In this document: positions 42,955-52,550 of the stretch, one piece after another
How positions within the stretch are numbered: the first letter of the stretch is position 1
How the letters are laid out: the number at the start of each line of letters is the position of its first letter
Source of the DNA: an uncultured Acidimicrobiales bacterium
GTDB taxonomy: Bacteria > Actinomycetota > Acidimicrobiia > Acidimicrobiales > Hopanoidiivorantaceae
Length of the DNA: 64,000 nucleotides
NCBI GenBank assembly: GCA_958295755.1
Contig: OY282367.1
Coordinates: forward strand, 2,228,182-2,292,181
Direction: 5' to 3'
Made by a program: the position numbers and the translations under genes
Notes under the pieces: generated by a model
Told to the model about the DNA's origin: nothing
What the model saw: the letters and a program-made list of their open reading frames with translations, nothing else
Database searches by the model: none

Positions 42955-43836
42955 TGCCAGGGCATAGACCCTGCGCTTGGAGATTCCGTAGGCAGAGGCG
43001 ACTCTTTGTGCGGCTTCTGAGCGGGTGGCTCCGTCAGTGCGCTCGGCGATTATGGCGGCAAGAATTGCTTCATCTGTTGGTTCGGGAGGTTCTGGCGAAC
43101 CTTGCAGCACTAGCACGAACTCGCCTTTGGTGGGGATAGCCCCCTCGCTGACTTGTGTGGCAAGTTCGCCCAAGGTGGCTGAAGATACTTCTTCGTGGAG
43201 TTTCGTTAGCTCGCGAGCTAAGGTTGCCCGGCGGTCTGACCCGATGATTTTGGTTAGGTCTTCTAGTGTGTGAGCCAGTCGGTGAGGAGCTTCAAAGAGC
43301 ACTATTGTTCGGGGTTCTCTGGCTAAGGCGGCCAGCCGTTGTGAGCGGGCTGTGCCTTTGCGGGGGAGGAAGCCTTCAAACACGAACCTGCCAGTGGTTA
43401 GACCGCTTACAGCGAGAGCAGCTGTAGCAGCTGAGGGGCCGGGGATGATGCTGACTGTGACACCAGCTGCGTGAGCGGCTGCCACGAGCGGCCCAGGCGG
43501 GTCGGAAATGCCCGGTGAGCCTGCATCTGTTGCTATGGCCACAAGTTGGCCCTGCTGAGCGAGAGATATGAGATCACCTGCGACTTCTTCTTCTGTGTGC
43601 TCGTTGAGGCAAACCAGCTTTAGGGGCTGAATGCCAGAAAGTTCCAGTAGCTTGCCTGTTCTACGAGTGTCTTCGCAGGCAATGATGTCGGCTTCTGCCA
43701 ATGTCTTTACCGCCCTGGGTGAGAGGTCACCCAAGTTGCCGATAGGTGTGGCAACTAGAACTATGGCACCAGTCGCTGTGCTATCTGTTATTAGAGCATC
43801 TGTTGCTGTGCTATCTGTCGCTGTGCTATCGGTCAT
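42931..43836 (-). CDS. rsmI: 16S rRNA (cytidine1402-2'-O)-methyltransferase RsmI
   Basis: A 301-residue SAM enzyme of the tetrapyrrole-methylase fold. The signature is VATPIGNLGDLSPRAVKTL (about 28-46) and ACEDTRRTGKLL, followed by ATDAGSPGISDPP, VSIIPGPSAATAAL and FEGFLPRKGTARSQRL. It 2'-O-methylates C1402 in the decoding site. The ATG at 43836 overlaps the DUF192 stop by one base (TAATG). The N-terminus carries a slippage-type repeat (TDSTATDSTATDALITDSTA). Confidence 0.95.
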   Translation of the reverse strand: MTDSTATDSTATDALITDSTATGAIVLVATPIGNLGDLSPRAVKTLAEADIIACEDTRRTGKLLELSGIQPLKLVCLNEHTEEEVAGDLISLAQQGQLVAIATDAGSPGISDPPGPLVAAAHAAGVTVSIIPGPSAATAALAVSGLTTGRFVFEGFLPRKGTARSQRLAALAREPRTIVLFEAPHRLAHTLEDLTKIIGSDRRATLARELTKLHEEVSSATLGELATQVSEGAIPTKGEFVLVLQGSPEPPEPTDEAILAAIIAERTDGATRSEAAQRVASAYGISKRRVYALAIESINCD

Positions 43837-44183
43837 TAGGGCACCGGTTTTGTTTGATCTGTGATATCCACTTCGTCTCCCGCCTTCAAATTCCACTTGT
43901 CAAAGCTTCCAGCAGTTGCCTCAAGAACTCGTCGCGACCGCAACCGTGGTATCCCTACCCGCCAAGGCTTCATCGTCTTGATCGAAAGCACCCTCCCTCG
44001 CCGATCCACATAAGCTACATCAATTGCAAAACGCATCCCCAAAGTATGTATCCATCCTGCAGGTTCTAGCACCAGCACGCCGACACTGCTCTCTTGCCCC
44101 AATAATCCTTTTGTCCGTGTCCGAGCATTAGCAGCAATTGCAGCTTCAGCCACCACCTGCCCATTTACCGCCAGCCATGCCAT
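43836..44183 (-). CDS. DUF192 family protein
   Basis: A 115-residue protein. DUF192 marks are RTRTKGLLGQESSVGVLVLEP (in parts, about 22-42), WIHTLGMRFAIDVAYVDRRG and SIKTMKPWRVGIPRLRSRRVLEA. The family is a small beta-rich domain of unknown function, often secreted but here without a signal peptide. Its TAA overlaps the rsmI ATG, so the two are coupled. It starts at ATG 44183, 85 bp after ychF. Confidence 0.88.
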   Translation of the reverse strand: MAWLAVNGQVVAEAAIAANARTRTKGLLGQESSVGVLVLEPAGWIHTLGMRFAIDVAYVDRRGRVLSIKTMKPWRVGIPRLRSRRVLEATAGSFDKWNLKAGDEVDITDQTKPVP

Positions 44184-44268
44184 TACCCAAATTTAGAGGG
44201 AAATGCTGAATGCCCGTAAAACAGTCAAAGATTTCATTCGCAAGAAAATGAGCGAACTCGATTGGGGG

Positions 44269-45360
44269 CTACCTTGGGGCGGTGAAGCGGAACTCCATTA
44301 CATCGCCGTCTTGAGTGAGGTAGTCGCGACCTTCTGCTCGGATTTTGCCGGCTTGTTTGGCGGCTGTCCAAGAGCCTATGGCTAGGAGGTCTTCACAAGC
44401 TATGGTTTCGGCTCGAATGAAGCCTTTTTCAAAGTCGGTGTGGATGGCCCCGGCGCACTCACGGGCAGTGGAGCCGGCTTTGAAAGTCCAAGCTCGGGAT
44501 TCTTTTTCGCCTGTAGTGAAAAAGGTATAGAGCGAGAGTAGTTTGCGGGCAGCACTGGCGAATTCAGCTAGCGCACCCTCGCCTAAACCTAGTTCTTGAA
44601 GCATCTCACCTTGGTCTTCTGAGGGGAGCTGTGCCACTTCTTCTTCCAGTCGCACGCACATTCCCATAACTTCAGCTTGGGGGAGGTCTTCGCCAAGATC
44701 TGCTGTCGAGTTTCCCGCCGCTGAGCCTCCTGTTTCTAGAATTTCCTCGCCCAAGTTGGCCAAAACCATGATTGGTTTATTTGTGAGCAAAAAATTCGCA
44801 GATAGGGCTATCTTTTCTTCATCTGATAATTCGCTTCTGTATATCGGCACACCCTCAGCCAGCACTTGAGCCGCCTTCTCTAAAAGAGCAACTTCTTCGC
44901 GCATAGACGGATCACTGCGAGCTTGACGTGTTCGCCTTTCAAGTTGTCGCTGGGTGCTATCAAAATCAGCCAAGCTCAACTCCATCTCTAAGATGTGAAG
45001 CTGTGACAGCGGATCGTGCTCTTGAGGTAGGTCTTTCGTCTCAAAGACTTGCAGCACATAGACGATGGCTTCCACCTCACGAATATGGGAGAGAAGTTGA
45101 TTGCCCAGCCCTTCACCTTGACTCGCCCCCTCCACGATCCCGCCGATGTCGCAGAACTGAACCTGTGCTGGTGTGCACTTGGCCGAACTGCTCATCTCGG
45201 CTAGTAGGTTGAGACGCCTGTCGGGCACCGCAGCCATACCCACATGTGCTTCTTTGGTAGCGAAAGGAAACGGAGCAGCAAGCGCACTAGACCCAGTGAG
45301 CGCATTGAAGAGAGAAGATTTTCCAGAGTTAGGAAATCCGACCAGCCCAAACCTTTCCAC
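44269..45360 (-). CDS. ychF: Redox-regulated ATPase YchF (Obg family)
   Basis: A 363-residue P-loop protein. The G1 loop is GLVGFPNSGKSSLFNALTG (about 5-23), then QFCDIGGIVEGASQGEGLGN; the NKP motif LLTNKPIMVLANLG takes the place of NKxD, consistent with ATP preference. The TGS domain ends in VMEFRFTAPR. It is associated with ribosomes and stress responses. The start is a GTG; an alternative start is not seen. It is divergent from upp by only 27 bp. Confidence 0.95.
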   Translation of the reverse strand: MERFGLVGFPNSGKSSLFNALTGSSALAAPFPFATKEAHVGMAAVPDRRLNLLAEMSSSAKCTPAQVQFCDIGGIVEGASQGEGLGNQLLSHIREVEAIVYVLQVFETKDLPQEHDPLSQLHILEMELSLADFDSTQRQLERRTRQARSDPSMREEVALLEKAAQVLAEGVPIYRSELSDEEKIALSANFLLTNKPIMVLANLGEEILETGGSAAGNSTADLGEDLPQAEVMGMCVRLEEEVAQLPSEDQGEMLQELGLGEGALAEFASAARKLLSLYTFFTTGEKESRAWTFKAGSTARECAGAIHTDFEKGFIRAETIACEDLLAIGSWTAAKQAGKIRAEGRDYLTQDGDVMEFRFTAPR

Positions 45361-45387
45361 GATGCCACGCTATCTAAGATGTGAGAT
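45361..45387. promoter_or_regulatory. 27-bp divergent promoter region between ychF and upp
   Basis: TAAGAT (45375-45380) ends 7 nt before the upp ATG, placing its expected start at the A of the ATG. On the other strand TAGATA from the same TATCTAAGAT sequence lies 10 nt before the ychF GTG. No ribosome-binding site fits on either side, so both mRNAs may be leaderless. Confidence 0.35.
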
Positions 45388-46011
45388 ATGCGAGTTACTG
45401 TTCCAGATCATCCTTTCATAGCCGAGCGGCTCACGCGGCTAAGACGCCACGACACGAAGCGGGCCGGCTTTCGCCGCAACCTTCACGAGCTGTCGCAGTT
45501 TCTGATCTACGAAGCGATGCGAGAACAGCTTGTGGTAGAGATTGACATTCAGACGCCTCTGTGCCCCGCAACCGGAGTTGAAATACACGACCCGCCGATA
45601 GTGGTACCCGTTTTGAGGGCGGGGCTGGGGATGATGGATGCAGCCTTCCAGCTTTTGCCGAATGCAAGGGTAGGCTTCATCGGTGCTCGCCGAGATGAAG
45701 AAACTCTGCTACCCGACGAGTATGTCAATACCATCCCGAACGATTTGGAAGGGCAGGAAGCCTTGGTGCTGGATCCGATGTTGGCGACAGGTGGTTCGCT
45801 TATTCACACTTGCAAGTTGCTGCAAGAAGCCAATGTGGGCTTCATACGAGTGGTCTGTGTGTTGGCATCTCCAGAGGGTGTAGCTGCCTTTGAGTCGACC
45901 GGCTATAACGCCTGCGTGGTGACTGGCTCAATAGACAGCCACCTCAACGAGCAAGCTTTCATTGTGCCGGGTCTAGGCGATGCTGGTGATCGCCAGTTCG
46001 GGCTGACTTGA
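45388..46011 (+). CDS. upp: Uracil phosphoribosyltransferase
   Basis: A 207-residue type I PRTase. The PRPP loop is ALVLDPMLATGGSLIHT (about 126-142), the uracil-binding end is VPGLGDAGDRQFG, and VPVLRAGLGMM lies near 72. It makes UMP from uracil and PRPP (pyrimidine salvage). The ATG has no Shine-Dalgarno site and a -10-like TAAGAT lies 7 nt upstream, suggesting a leaderless mRNA. The mazG gene follows by 52 bp. Confidence 0.95.
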   Translation: MRVTVPDHPFIAERLTRLRRHDTKRAGFRRNLHELSQFLIYEAMREQLVVEIDIQTPLCPATGVEIHDPPIVVPVLRAGLGMMDAAFQLLPNARVGFIGARRDEETLLPDEYVNTIPNDLEGQEALVLDPMLATGGSLIHTCKLLQEANVGFIRVVCVLASPEGVAAFESTGYNACVVTGSIDSHLNEQAFIVPGLGDAGDRQFGLT

Positions 46012-46063
46012 CCGCCTGTGCCAAGACAGGTAAAATGCGCCCCTAAATGCGAGATACTGAATA

Positions 46064-46882
46064 ATGCCTGAGCGCGAAAAATCACGCCCTAATTTTGAAG
46101 GCCCTGATTTTGAAGGCCCTAATTTTGAAGACCTGGCCGATGTCGTGGCCCTGTTGAGACAGGAATGCCCCTGGGACAAAAAGCAGACTCACGCCTCCTT
46201 ACGCAAACACCTGCTGGAAGAAACTTATGAGACTTTGGAAGCGATTGACCGACTTTGCGAAGTTCTGGGTAGCGAGCAAACCCACCAAAAAAGCACTCAA
46301 CAAATAGCATCAGCTAAATCGCTTTGCGACGAGCTGGGCGACTTGCTCTATCAAGTCTTCTTCCACTCACTTTTGGCATCTGAGCGAGACGACTTTGATG
46401 TCTATGATGTTGTAGCTTCTATTCAAGCCAAACTCATCAGAAGACATCCGCATGTATTTGGCAATCTGAAAGTGGATTCAGAGGAAGACTTGGCACCTCA
46501 CTGGGAAGCTATTAAGAAATCCGAAGGCAAGCGTGAATCTGTGATGGACGGCATTCCAAACGAGCTACCTGCCTTGTTGTATGCCTCAAAAGTTCAGCGC
46601 AAGGCAGCCTCGCTGGGAGCCAAACCCCCGCAAGAGATGGTTGCTACTGAGATTGGAAATGTTACTTCTGAAATATCGCAGTCTGTGGAGTTTCCGATAG
46701 ACGACCAGACTGTCGGCCGTCTGCTGTTTACCATCACCCAGTTAGCTGCACAGCAAGGCATTGACAGCGAAGCAGCTCTGCGCTCAGCTGCTCAAGATTT
46801 CAAAGATCGCTTCCGCAAACTAGAAGAACGAGGCGAAGACCTAGCCACAGAAGAGACGCGAGATTACCTCTGGGGAGGCTAA
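46064..46882 (+). CDS. mazG: Nucleoside triphosphate pyrophosphohydrolase MazG
   Basis: A 272-residue protein. The catalytic helix has [20 protein letters not shown] (about 35-54) with the EExxE site completed by [24 protein letters not shown] (about 92-108) gives the second acidic cluster, and RRHPHVFG follows. It removes pyrophosphate from (d)NTPs in nucleotide quality control. Residues 10-24 are a triple repeat [13 protein letters not shown] encoded by three 15-nt copies (46087-46131). It leads the mazG-eno-ftsB run as in M. tuberculosis. Confidence 0.94.
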   Translation: MPEREKSRPNFEGPDFEGPNFEDLADVVALLRQECPWDKKQTHASLRKHLLEETYETLEAIDRLCEVLGSEQTHQKSTQQIASAKSLCDELGDLLYQVFFHSLLASERDDFDVYDVVASIQAKLIRRHPHVFGNLKVDSEEDLAPHWEAIKKSEGKRESVMDGIPNELPALLYASKVQRKAASLGAKPPQEMVATEIGNVTSEISQSVEFPIDDQTVGRLLFTITQLAAQQGIDSEAALRSAAQDFKDRFRKLEERGEDLATEETRDYLWGG

Positions 46883-46931
46883 CCCTCACCTAACTCCTAA
46901 CCCTGCCCCTCGCCTTGCCCACAAATTTATC

Positions 46932-48350
46932 TTGCACAATTTGGCGTTATCGGGCAAACTAGCCAATGTGCCTCTTAGTCGGTCTCCTAATCTCAGTGCT
47001 ACTACCTCCGCGAGCACCATCCAGCACATTGTCGGCAGAGAAGTGCTTGACTCTCGTGGCAATCCCACCGTAGAAGTAGAAGTCGTGCTGGCTTCGGGTG
47101 CTATGGGGCGAGCACTTGTGCCCTCTGGAGCATCCACAGGCAAATACGAAGCCAAAGAGCTGCGCGACGGCGGAGATCGTTTCGCAGGCAAAGGAGTTCA
47201 AAAAGCAGTCGGTCATGTCAATGGCGAAATAGCCGAAACCTTGCTCGGAGGTGATGCACAAGACCAACAGCAGATTGACACAACTCTCATAGAGCTTGAC
47301 GCCACTGACGACAAACGTCGCCTAGGTGCCAACGCAACTCTGGGCGTCTCTCTGGCAGTAGCGAAAGCAGCTGCAGCACACCAAAATCTGCCTCTTTACC
47401 GACACATCGGTGGTGTAGGCGGATACATCATGCCTTTGCCGTATCTGAATGTGCTCAATGGCGGTGCTCACGCCGACAACAACCTCGACTTTCAAGAGTT
47501 CATGATCGCCCCTCACGGTGCCCCCTCTTTTGCTGAGTCTTTGCGTTGGGGAGCCGAGGTGTATCACACGCTGCGACGCCTGCTGGTTGAAAAATCTCTG
47601 GCCACAGGTCTCGGCGACGAAGGCGGGTTTGCCCCTAATCTGTCGTCAAACAAAGAAGCCTTGGAATTGCTGTGTGCAGCTGTGGAGGCAACCGGCTACC
47701 GCCTCGGCGAAGACATCTCCCTAGCAGCCGACATCGCCGCTAGCGAGTTCTGTGAGACTAATACATATATTTTGCGAGGCGACACAGCCAACGGCAAACC
47801 CCGCTCGCTCACCTCAGAAGAATTCGTATTGGAGCTAAAAGCTTTGAGCCGCGACTACCCCATAATGTCGCTGGAAGACCCGCTAGCCGAAGACGACTGG
47901 GATGGCTGGAGGCATCTCACAGCCGAAATCGGCTCTGAAGTGCAGCTTGTGGGCGACGACCTATTCGTGACCAACATGGAGCGTCTCAACCAAGGTTTCG
48001 CCCGAGCGGCCGCCAATGCCATCCTCATCAAACCCAACCAGATAGGCACGCTCACCGAAACGATCAGAACGCTTCGAGCAGCCCAGATCCATAGCTATGG
48101 CACTATGATGTCGCACCGCTCAGGTGAGACAGAAGACACCACAGTGGCCGACCTAGCCGTAGCCACAAACTGCGGTCAGATCAAATCTGGTGCCCCCGCC
48201 CGCAGCGACCGCACGGCCAAATACAATCAACTACTGCGCATTGAAGAAGAGCTAGGTGCCTCCGCCCGCTTCTGGCCCAGTGAAGCCGAAGTCAGTGATG
48301 AAGCCGAAGTCCGTGATGCAGTGGCGCAACAGCAAAATCCAGCACAGTAA
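46932..48350 (+). CDS. eno: Enolase
   Basis: A 472-residue enolase. Marks are [17 protein letters not shown] (about 35-51), [19 protein letters not shown], the metal Asp/Glu in [14 protein letters not shown] and [10 protein letters not shown], the catalytic Lys in [14 protein letters not shown] and [10 protein letters not shown]. It interconverts 2-phosphoglycerate and PEP in glycolysis. The start is uncertain: TTG at 46932 or 46941 or GTG at 46971; the N-terminus before residue about 28 is not enolase-like. The C-terminus ends in repeated [13 protein letters not shown] from a small tandem duplication. Confidence 0.94.
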   Translation: MHNLALSGKLANVPLSRSPNLSATTSASTIQHIVGREVLDSRGNPTVEVEVVLASGAMGRALVPSGASTGKYEAKELRDGGDRFAGKGVQKAVGHVNGEIAETLLGGDAQDQQQIDTTLIELDATDDKRRLGANATLGVSLAVAKAAAAHQNLPLYRHIGGVGGYIMPLPYLNVLNGGAHADNNLDFQEFMIAPHGAPSFAESLRWGAEVYHTLRRLLVEKSLATGLGDEGGFAPNLSSNKEALELLCAAVEATGYRLGEDISLAADIAASEFCETNTYILRGDTANGKPRSLTSEEFVLELKALSRDYPIMSLEDPLAEDDWDGWRHLTAEIGSEVQLVGDDLFVTNMERLNQGFARAAANAILIKPNQIGTLTETIRTLRAAQIHSYGTMMSHRSGETEDTTVADLAVATNCGQIKSGAPARSDRTAKYNQLLRIEEELGASARFWPSEAEVSDEAEVRDAVAQQQNPAQ

Positions 48351-48373
48351 TCGATCAGGGAAATCTGAAGTAG

Positions 48374-48685
48374 ATGTTTCTAATCCGTCTCATCTGGAGC
48401 CGCTTTACCCTGATGCTGCTGCTGTTTGCAGCACTTGCTGCGATAATCGTCTTTTACGGCATTACCCCTTACAACGCTTGGGAAGAACAACGCGGCGTAA
48501 TTGCTGAGGTTGAAGCAGAGTTAGATGAGATAACCAAAGAAAACACTGAACTACAAGTTGAGATAGACCGACTTTCCACACCAGCTGAAGTAGAGCGTGT
48601 GGCTCGCCGTGACCACAACTTCATCTACCCCGGTGAAGAACCCTATGTGGTGCTTCCACCTGCTGCAGCATCTCAGACTCCCTGA
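48374..48685 (+). CDS. ftsB: Septum formation initiator FtsB/DivIC family protein
   Basis: A 103-residue membrane protein: one N-terminal span (FTLMLLLFAALAAIIVFYG, about 11-29) and a periplasmic-side coiled coil (EVEAELDEITKENTELQVEI) followed by VERVARRDHNFIYPGEEPYV, the FtsB end motif. It belongs to the FtsQLB divisome complex. It follows eno by 23 bp, as in other Actinobacteria. The partner genes DUF501 and ppx, normally next, are displaced 8.7 kb by the cox operon. Confidence 0.92.
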   Translation: MFLIRLIWSRFTLMLLLFAALAAIIVFYGITPYNAWEEQRGVIAEVEAELDEITKENTELQVEIDRLSTPAEVERVARRDHNFIYPGEEPYVVLPPAAASQTP

Positions 48686-48796
48686 CCTCTCCAACTATCT
48701 GCCCATACTGGGCTGTATACCTGTGCATGATACCTATGTCGTGATACCTGTGTCGGGGCATCTAGGTCATGGCATCTATGTCGGGGCATCTAGATC
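48686..48796. repeat. ATACCTATGTCG/GGCATCTA repeats after ftsB
   Basis: The 209-bp gap between ftsB and the cox operon contains several imperfect 11-19 nt repeats (GATACCTGTGTCG, GGGGCATCTAG). No gene is seen. The right part holds the putative cox promoter. Confidence 0.6.
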
Positions 48797-48826
48797 TTGG
48801 CAGACAAATAAGCAAATTGATATAAA
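48797..48826 (+). promoter_or_regulatory. Putative housekeeping sigma promoter of the cox operon
   Basis: A -35 box TTGGCA (48797-48802) and a -10 box TATAAA (48821-48826) are 18 bp apart. The expected start near 48833 gives a leader of about 60 nt. A strong ribosome site, GGGAGGAAA, lies 5 nt before the coxL ATG. Confidence 0.5.
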
Positions 48827-48894
48827 ATCGGTTAACCTAAAAACCGCCGCTATATAACCACGATAAGGATTACCAAAAACCGGGAGGAAAGTTT

Positions 48895-51183
48895 ATGAGC
48901 ATCATGGGCACACGGGTCTTGCGTAAGGAAGATCCTAAGTTCCTCACAGAAGGAGCCACATACACAGCCGATGTCCGCGACCCTCGCCTAGAGGGAGCAG
49001 CGCACGTGCACTTCGTGCGCTCTACTTTTGCACACGCCAAGATCACCAGCATAGACATCTCCGATGCAGCATCTATGCCCGGAGTGCTCGGTATCTGCAC
49101 AGCCGATGACATTCCCGAAGATGTAGGCACGGTGCCAGCAGCAGTGCCGCTCTTCCCGCCGAGTATGATGAACCGACCTTTGCTTGCTACAGGTACAGCT
49201 CGTTTTGTGGGCGAACCAGTAGTGGCTGTTGTGGCTGAGACGCCCACTCAGGCAGCAGATGCCGCCGATATGGTATTTGTCGACTACGAACCGCTACCCG
49301 TTGCTATAGACATTGAAGACGCCAACGCCGATAACAATATTATCTTTGACGATGTAGGCACCAACACGGCAGTGGACTTCGCAATGATGGGCATGGCTAC
49401 AGGCATCGGCGAAGAAGACATCTTTGCTGATTGCGATGTAGTGGTGAAACAGCGCATCATCAACCACAAAACAGCCCCGGCTCCTCTAGAGGGTCGCTCT
49501 GTGGCGTGTGTCTGGGAAGGTGAAAAACTCATTATCTGGCTCAGCAGTCAAGCACCTCACGGCTTCAAAGGGGCACTACCAGGTGTGTATGAAGGCATCG
49601 ACTGCCAAGTCATCTGCCCTGATGTGGGCGGAGGCTTCGGACAGAAGATAGGTGGAACACCTGAAGAGCTGATCATGCCTCACCTGTCTCGCGTTTATAA
49701 CCGGCCGATGCGCTGGACGGAAACCCGCACGGAGAATTTCATAGGCATCGGCCACGGACGAGCACAAGTGCAGTATGCAACCATCGGTGGTAGTAGCGAC
49801 GGTGAAATCCAGTCGTATCGCTTGGAAGTCATCGGCGACTCAGGTGCCTATTGCGGGCTAGGAGCGTTCTTGCCGTTCTTCACTCATATCATGGCAGCAG
49901 GCGTCTACAAGATCCCCAAGATTGAAACCGCAGCTAAGTCGGTGGTTACAAACACAGCTCCTGTGTTGGCATATCGCGGCGCAGGTCGTCCTGAAGCCAC
50001 CGCCGCTATAGAGCGTGCTATCGACATATTCGCAGCCGAATGCGGGTTGAGTGCTGTAGAGGTGCGCCGCAAGAATCTCATACCGGCAGACGCCTTCCCT
50101 TATACCACCCCGCACGGCACCGAATACGACTCTGGTGCATACGAAACCTCTTTGGACAAAGCCCTGGAAGCTGCCGACTATCAGGCACTGCTAGCTGAGC
50201 AAGCCGCCCGCCGTGAGCGAGGCGATCGTATACAGCTAGGCATTGGTGTTTCCGTGTATGTAGAGATCACAGGCGGGCCAGCCCCCGGCGGAGCAGAGTT
50301 CGCCCGTGTGCACATCACTCCTGAAGGCAAGGCACAGATATTCTCTGGAGCTTTCTCTCATGGGCAGAGCCACGCCACTACCTTTGCTATGGTCGCGGCC
50401 GACCAGCTCGGAATGTCAATAGACGATATTGAAGTCGTCCAAGGTGATACCGACAAAGTGCCAGAAGGCACTGGAACTTTTGCTTCTAGGTCGCTTCAGT
50501 TCGGAGGATCGGCTGTTTATGACTCGTCTCGTGAGGTTGCCAATCAAGCTCGCGAGATAGCTGCGAAACTGCTTGAAGCCGATGCGGAAGATGTGGTCTT
50601 GGATACCAGCACTGGGGCATTTCATGTGCAGGGCACGCCGGCTGTGTCAAAGAGCTGGGCAGATGTGGCCGCAGCTGCTGCCAATGATGGTGTGACTTTA
50701 CAACACGAAGGCAGCCACAACGCTAACTGCAGCTATCCCTTCGGGGCGCATGTGGTGGTGGCAGAGGTAGATACCGAAACAGGCGAAGTTACGGTGCCAA
50801 AAATTGTGACTTGTGACGACTCCGGCACGATACTCAACCCCAACATCATAGAAGGCCAACGTCATGGAGGCATTGCCCAGGGCATTGCCCAGGCACTAAC
50901 CGAGGAGTTCGTATATGACGAAGACGGCAACCCTGTTACTTCCAACTTTGCCGACTATGGTTTCATTTCAGCTGCTGAGCTACCTTCATTCACGCTCGTG
51001 CCGCTGGAGACTCCTACCCCCAACAATCCCCTAGGTGCTAAAGGCATCGGCGAGTCGGGGGCTATAGGTTCCACGCCTGCTCTGCAGAGTGCGGTAGTGA
51101 ATGCTCTCAGCCACCTAGGCATTCGCCACATAGACATACCGCTTTCGCCTGAAAGGGTGTGGAGCGCAATCTCAGACAGCTAA
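48895..51183 (+). CDS. coxL: CO dehydrogenase/aldehyde oxidase large (molybdopterin) subunit, form II CoxL-like
   Basis: A 762-residue molybdenum hydroxylase large subunit. Segments: VLRKEDPKFLTEGATYTADV (N-terminus), the Moco-binding GGGFGQKIGG (about 243-252), AYRGAGRPEA (about 359-368) and the catalytic Glu in GAKGIGESGAIGS (about 715-727). The active-site loop AYRGAGR is the form II signature, not the AYXCSFR of form I CODH, so CO is not certain; aldehydes, nicotinate-like heterocycles or other C-H substrates are possible. It is first in the operon and has a near-perfect ribosome site. Order is L-S-M, unlike the common M-S-L or S-L-M. Confidence 0.9.
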   Translation: MSIMGTRVLRKEDPKFLTEGATYTADVRDPRLEGAAHVHFVRSTFAHAKITSIDISDAASMPGVLGICTADDIPEDVGTVPAAVPLFPPSMMNRPLLATGTARFVGEPVVAVVAETPTQAADAADMVFVDYEPLPVAIDIEDANADNNIIFDDVGTNTAVDFAMMGMATGIGEEDIFADCDVVVKQRIINHKTAPAPLEGRSVACVWEGEKLIIWLSSQAPHGFKGALPGVYEGIDCQVICPDVGGGFGQKIGGTPEELIMPHLSRVYNRPMRWTETRTENFIGIGHGRAQVQYATIGGSSDGEIQSYRLEVIGDSGAYCGLGAFLPFFTHIMAAGVYKIPKIETAAKSVVTNTAPVLAYRGAGRPEATAAIERAIDIFAAECGLSAVEVRRKNLIPADAFPYTTPHGTEYDSGAYETSLDKALEAADYQALLAEQAARRERGDRIQLGIGVSVYVEITGGPAPGGAEFARVHITPEGKAQIFSGAFSHGQSHATTFAMVAADQLGMSIDDIEVVQGDTDKVPEGTGTFASRSLQFGGSAVYDSSREVANQAREIAAKLLEADAEDVVLDTSTGAFHVQGTPAVSKSWADVAAAAANDGVTLQHEGSHNANCSYPFGAHVVVAEVDTETGEVTVPKIVTCDDSGTILNPNIIEGQRHGGIAQGIAQALTEEFVYDEDGNPVTSNFADYGFISAAELPSFTLVPLETPTPNNPLGAKGIGESGAIGSTPALQSAVVNALSHLGIRHIDIPLSPERVWSAISDS

Positions 51184-51253
51184 AGCCAGGCAAACAACGC
51201 AAGCAACAAAGCAAGCAAACAACGCAAACAAGTAATCAAGCAAATAAATAAAC
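51184..51253. repeat. CAAACAACGCAAGCAA-type repeats between coxL and coxS
   Basis: The spacer has several short direct repeats of CAAGCAAACAACGCAA and CAAATAAATAAA, AC-rich, before the AAGGAG ribosome site of coxS (51254-51259). No gene is seen. Confidence 0.6.
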
Positions 51254-51268
51254 AAGGAGTTATCGAAA

Positions 51269-51721
51269 GTGGAGATTTCAGTCAAAATCAACGGCGAGGA
51301 GCATCGTCAAGAAGTAGAGCCGCGAACGCTCTTGGTGCATTTCCTCCGCGACCAGATCGGACTCACCGGCACCAACATCGGTTGTGACACATCCTCATGT
51401 GGAGCATGCACTGTTCATGTCAACGGCGAGTCGGTTAAATCGTGCACGATGTTCGCTGTTCAAGCCGATGGCGAAGAAGTGCTCACCATTGAAGGCTTAG
51501 CCTCCAACGGCGAGCTTCACCCGATGCAAGAGGCTTTCCGCCAATGCCATGCGCTTCAGTGCGGCTACTGCACACCGGGTATGGTCATGGCTTCGGTATC
51601 GCTCATCCAAGAGAATCCGAATCCTACAGAAGCTGAAGTGCGCGAGGGGTTAGAAGGCAACCTTTGCCGCTGCACCGGCTACCACAATATCGTTAAGGCT
51701 GTTATGGAGGTGGCGAAGTGA
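51269..51721 (+). CDS. coxS: CO dehydrogenase small subunit, 2Fe-2S, CoxS-like
   Basis: A 150-residue iron-sulfur subunit. The plant-type 2Fe-2S site is [16 protein letters not shown] (about 38-53), with the fourth Cys in VKSCTMF. The second 2Fe-2S site is [13 protein letters not shown] (about 98-110) and [12 protein letters not shown] (about 131-142). It passes electrons from the molybdenum site to FAD. The start is a GTG with AAGGAG about 9 nt upstream; the GTG of coxM overlaps its stop (GTGA). Confidence 0.95.
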   Translation: MEISVKINGEEHRQEVEPRTLLVHFLRDQIGLTGTNIGCDTSSCGACTVHVNGESVKSCTMFAVQADGEEVLTIEGLASNGELHPMQEAFRQCHALQCGYCTPGMVMASVSLIQENPNPTEAEVREGLEGNLCRCTGYHNIVKAVMEVAK

Positions 51722-52542
51722 TACCTGCAGCATTTGAATACATTCGAGCCGACTCCGCTGATGCGGCCTTGGCTGCTCTTGCTGAACACGGCGATGAGGC
51801 CAAGCTTCTAGCTGGTGGACATTCACTCATTCCGCTTATGCGTTTCCGTTTGGCTCGCCCCGAAGTGATAGTAGATGTCGGACGAGTAGACGACCTCAAA
51901 TATATCAACGATGCTGGCGACCATCTGGCCATAGGTGCCCTCACCCGCCATAGCGATGTAGAAACCAGCGATCTCGTGAAGGCTGAAGCCCCGCTACTGT
52001 CGGCTGCCACTTCGTATGTAGGCGACCCTCAAGTGCGCCATCGCGGCACCATCGGTGGCTCTGTGGCACACGGCGATCCGGCATCTGATATTCCCTCAGT
52101 GTTGCTGGCTTTCAGGGCAACTCTCATAGCTCAAGGGCCGGGCGGCACACGGGAGATCCCTGTGGACGATTTCTTCCAAGGATTCTTAGAGACAGACTTA
52201 GCCCCCGATGAGATTTTGACAGAAATCCGCTTGCCTAAAGCCGCTGGCGCAGGTTGGTCATTTCAGAAGTTCAATAGACGCGCACAAGACTGGGCTATTG
52301 TCGGCGTTTCGGCATTGGTTCAAAACGGCACCGCCGGCATTGGCCTTGTGAATATGGACAGCACCCCTGTGCGTGCCGCCGCAGCTGAAGCTGCTGTAGC
52401 TTCAGGTGCTTCGCCAGCCGAGGCAGCTGAATCTGCCGCCATTGGGTGCGAACCTACTTCCGACCTCAATGCCAGCGTTGAATATCGCCAGCATCTGGCC
52501 CGCGTGCTCACTCGCCGAGCCCTAGAAGAAGCAACTGCCTAG
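51718..52542 (+). CDS. coxM: CO dehydrogenase medium subunit, FAD-binding, CoxM-like
   Basis: A 274-residue flavoprotein. The FAD motif [19 protein letters not shown] (about 31-49) and [18 protein letters not shown] (about 105-122) are characteristic of the family, with a C-terminal domain ending [20 protein letters not shown]. It transfers electrons from the 2Fe-2S subunit to an acceptor, probably quinone. The start GTG overlaps coxS. An Ala-rich stretch at about 220-245 is mildly repetitive. Confidence 0.93.
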   Translation: MIPAAFEYIRADSADAALAALAEHGDEAKLLAGGHSLIPLMRFRLARPEVIVDVGRVDDLKYINDAGDHLAIGALTRHSDVETSDLVKAEAPLLSAATSYVGDPQVRHRGTIGGSVAHGDPASDIPSVLLAFRATLIAQGPGGTREIPVDDFFQGFLETDLAPDEILTEIRLPKAAGAGWSFQKFNRRAQDWAIVGVSALVQNGTAGIGLVNMDSTPVRAAAAEAAVASGASPAEAAESAAIGCEPTSDLNASVEYRQHLARVLTRRALEEATA

Positions 52543-52550
52543 ATTCAGAG

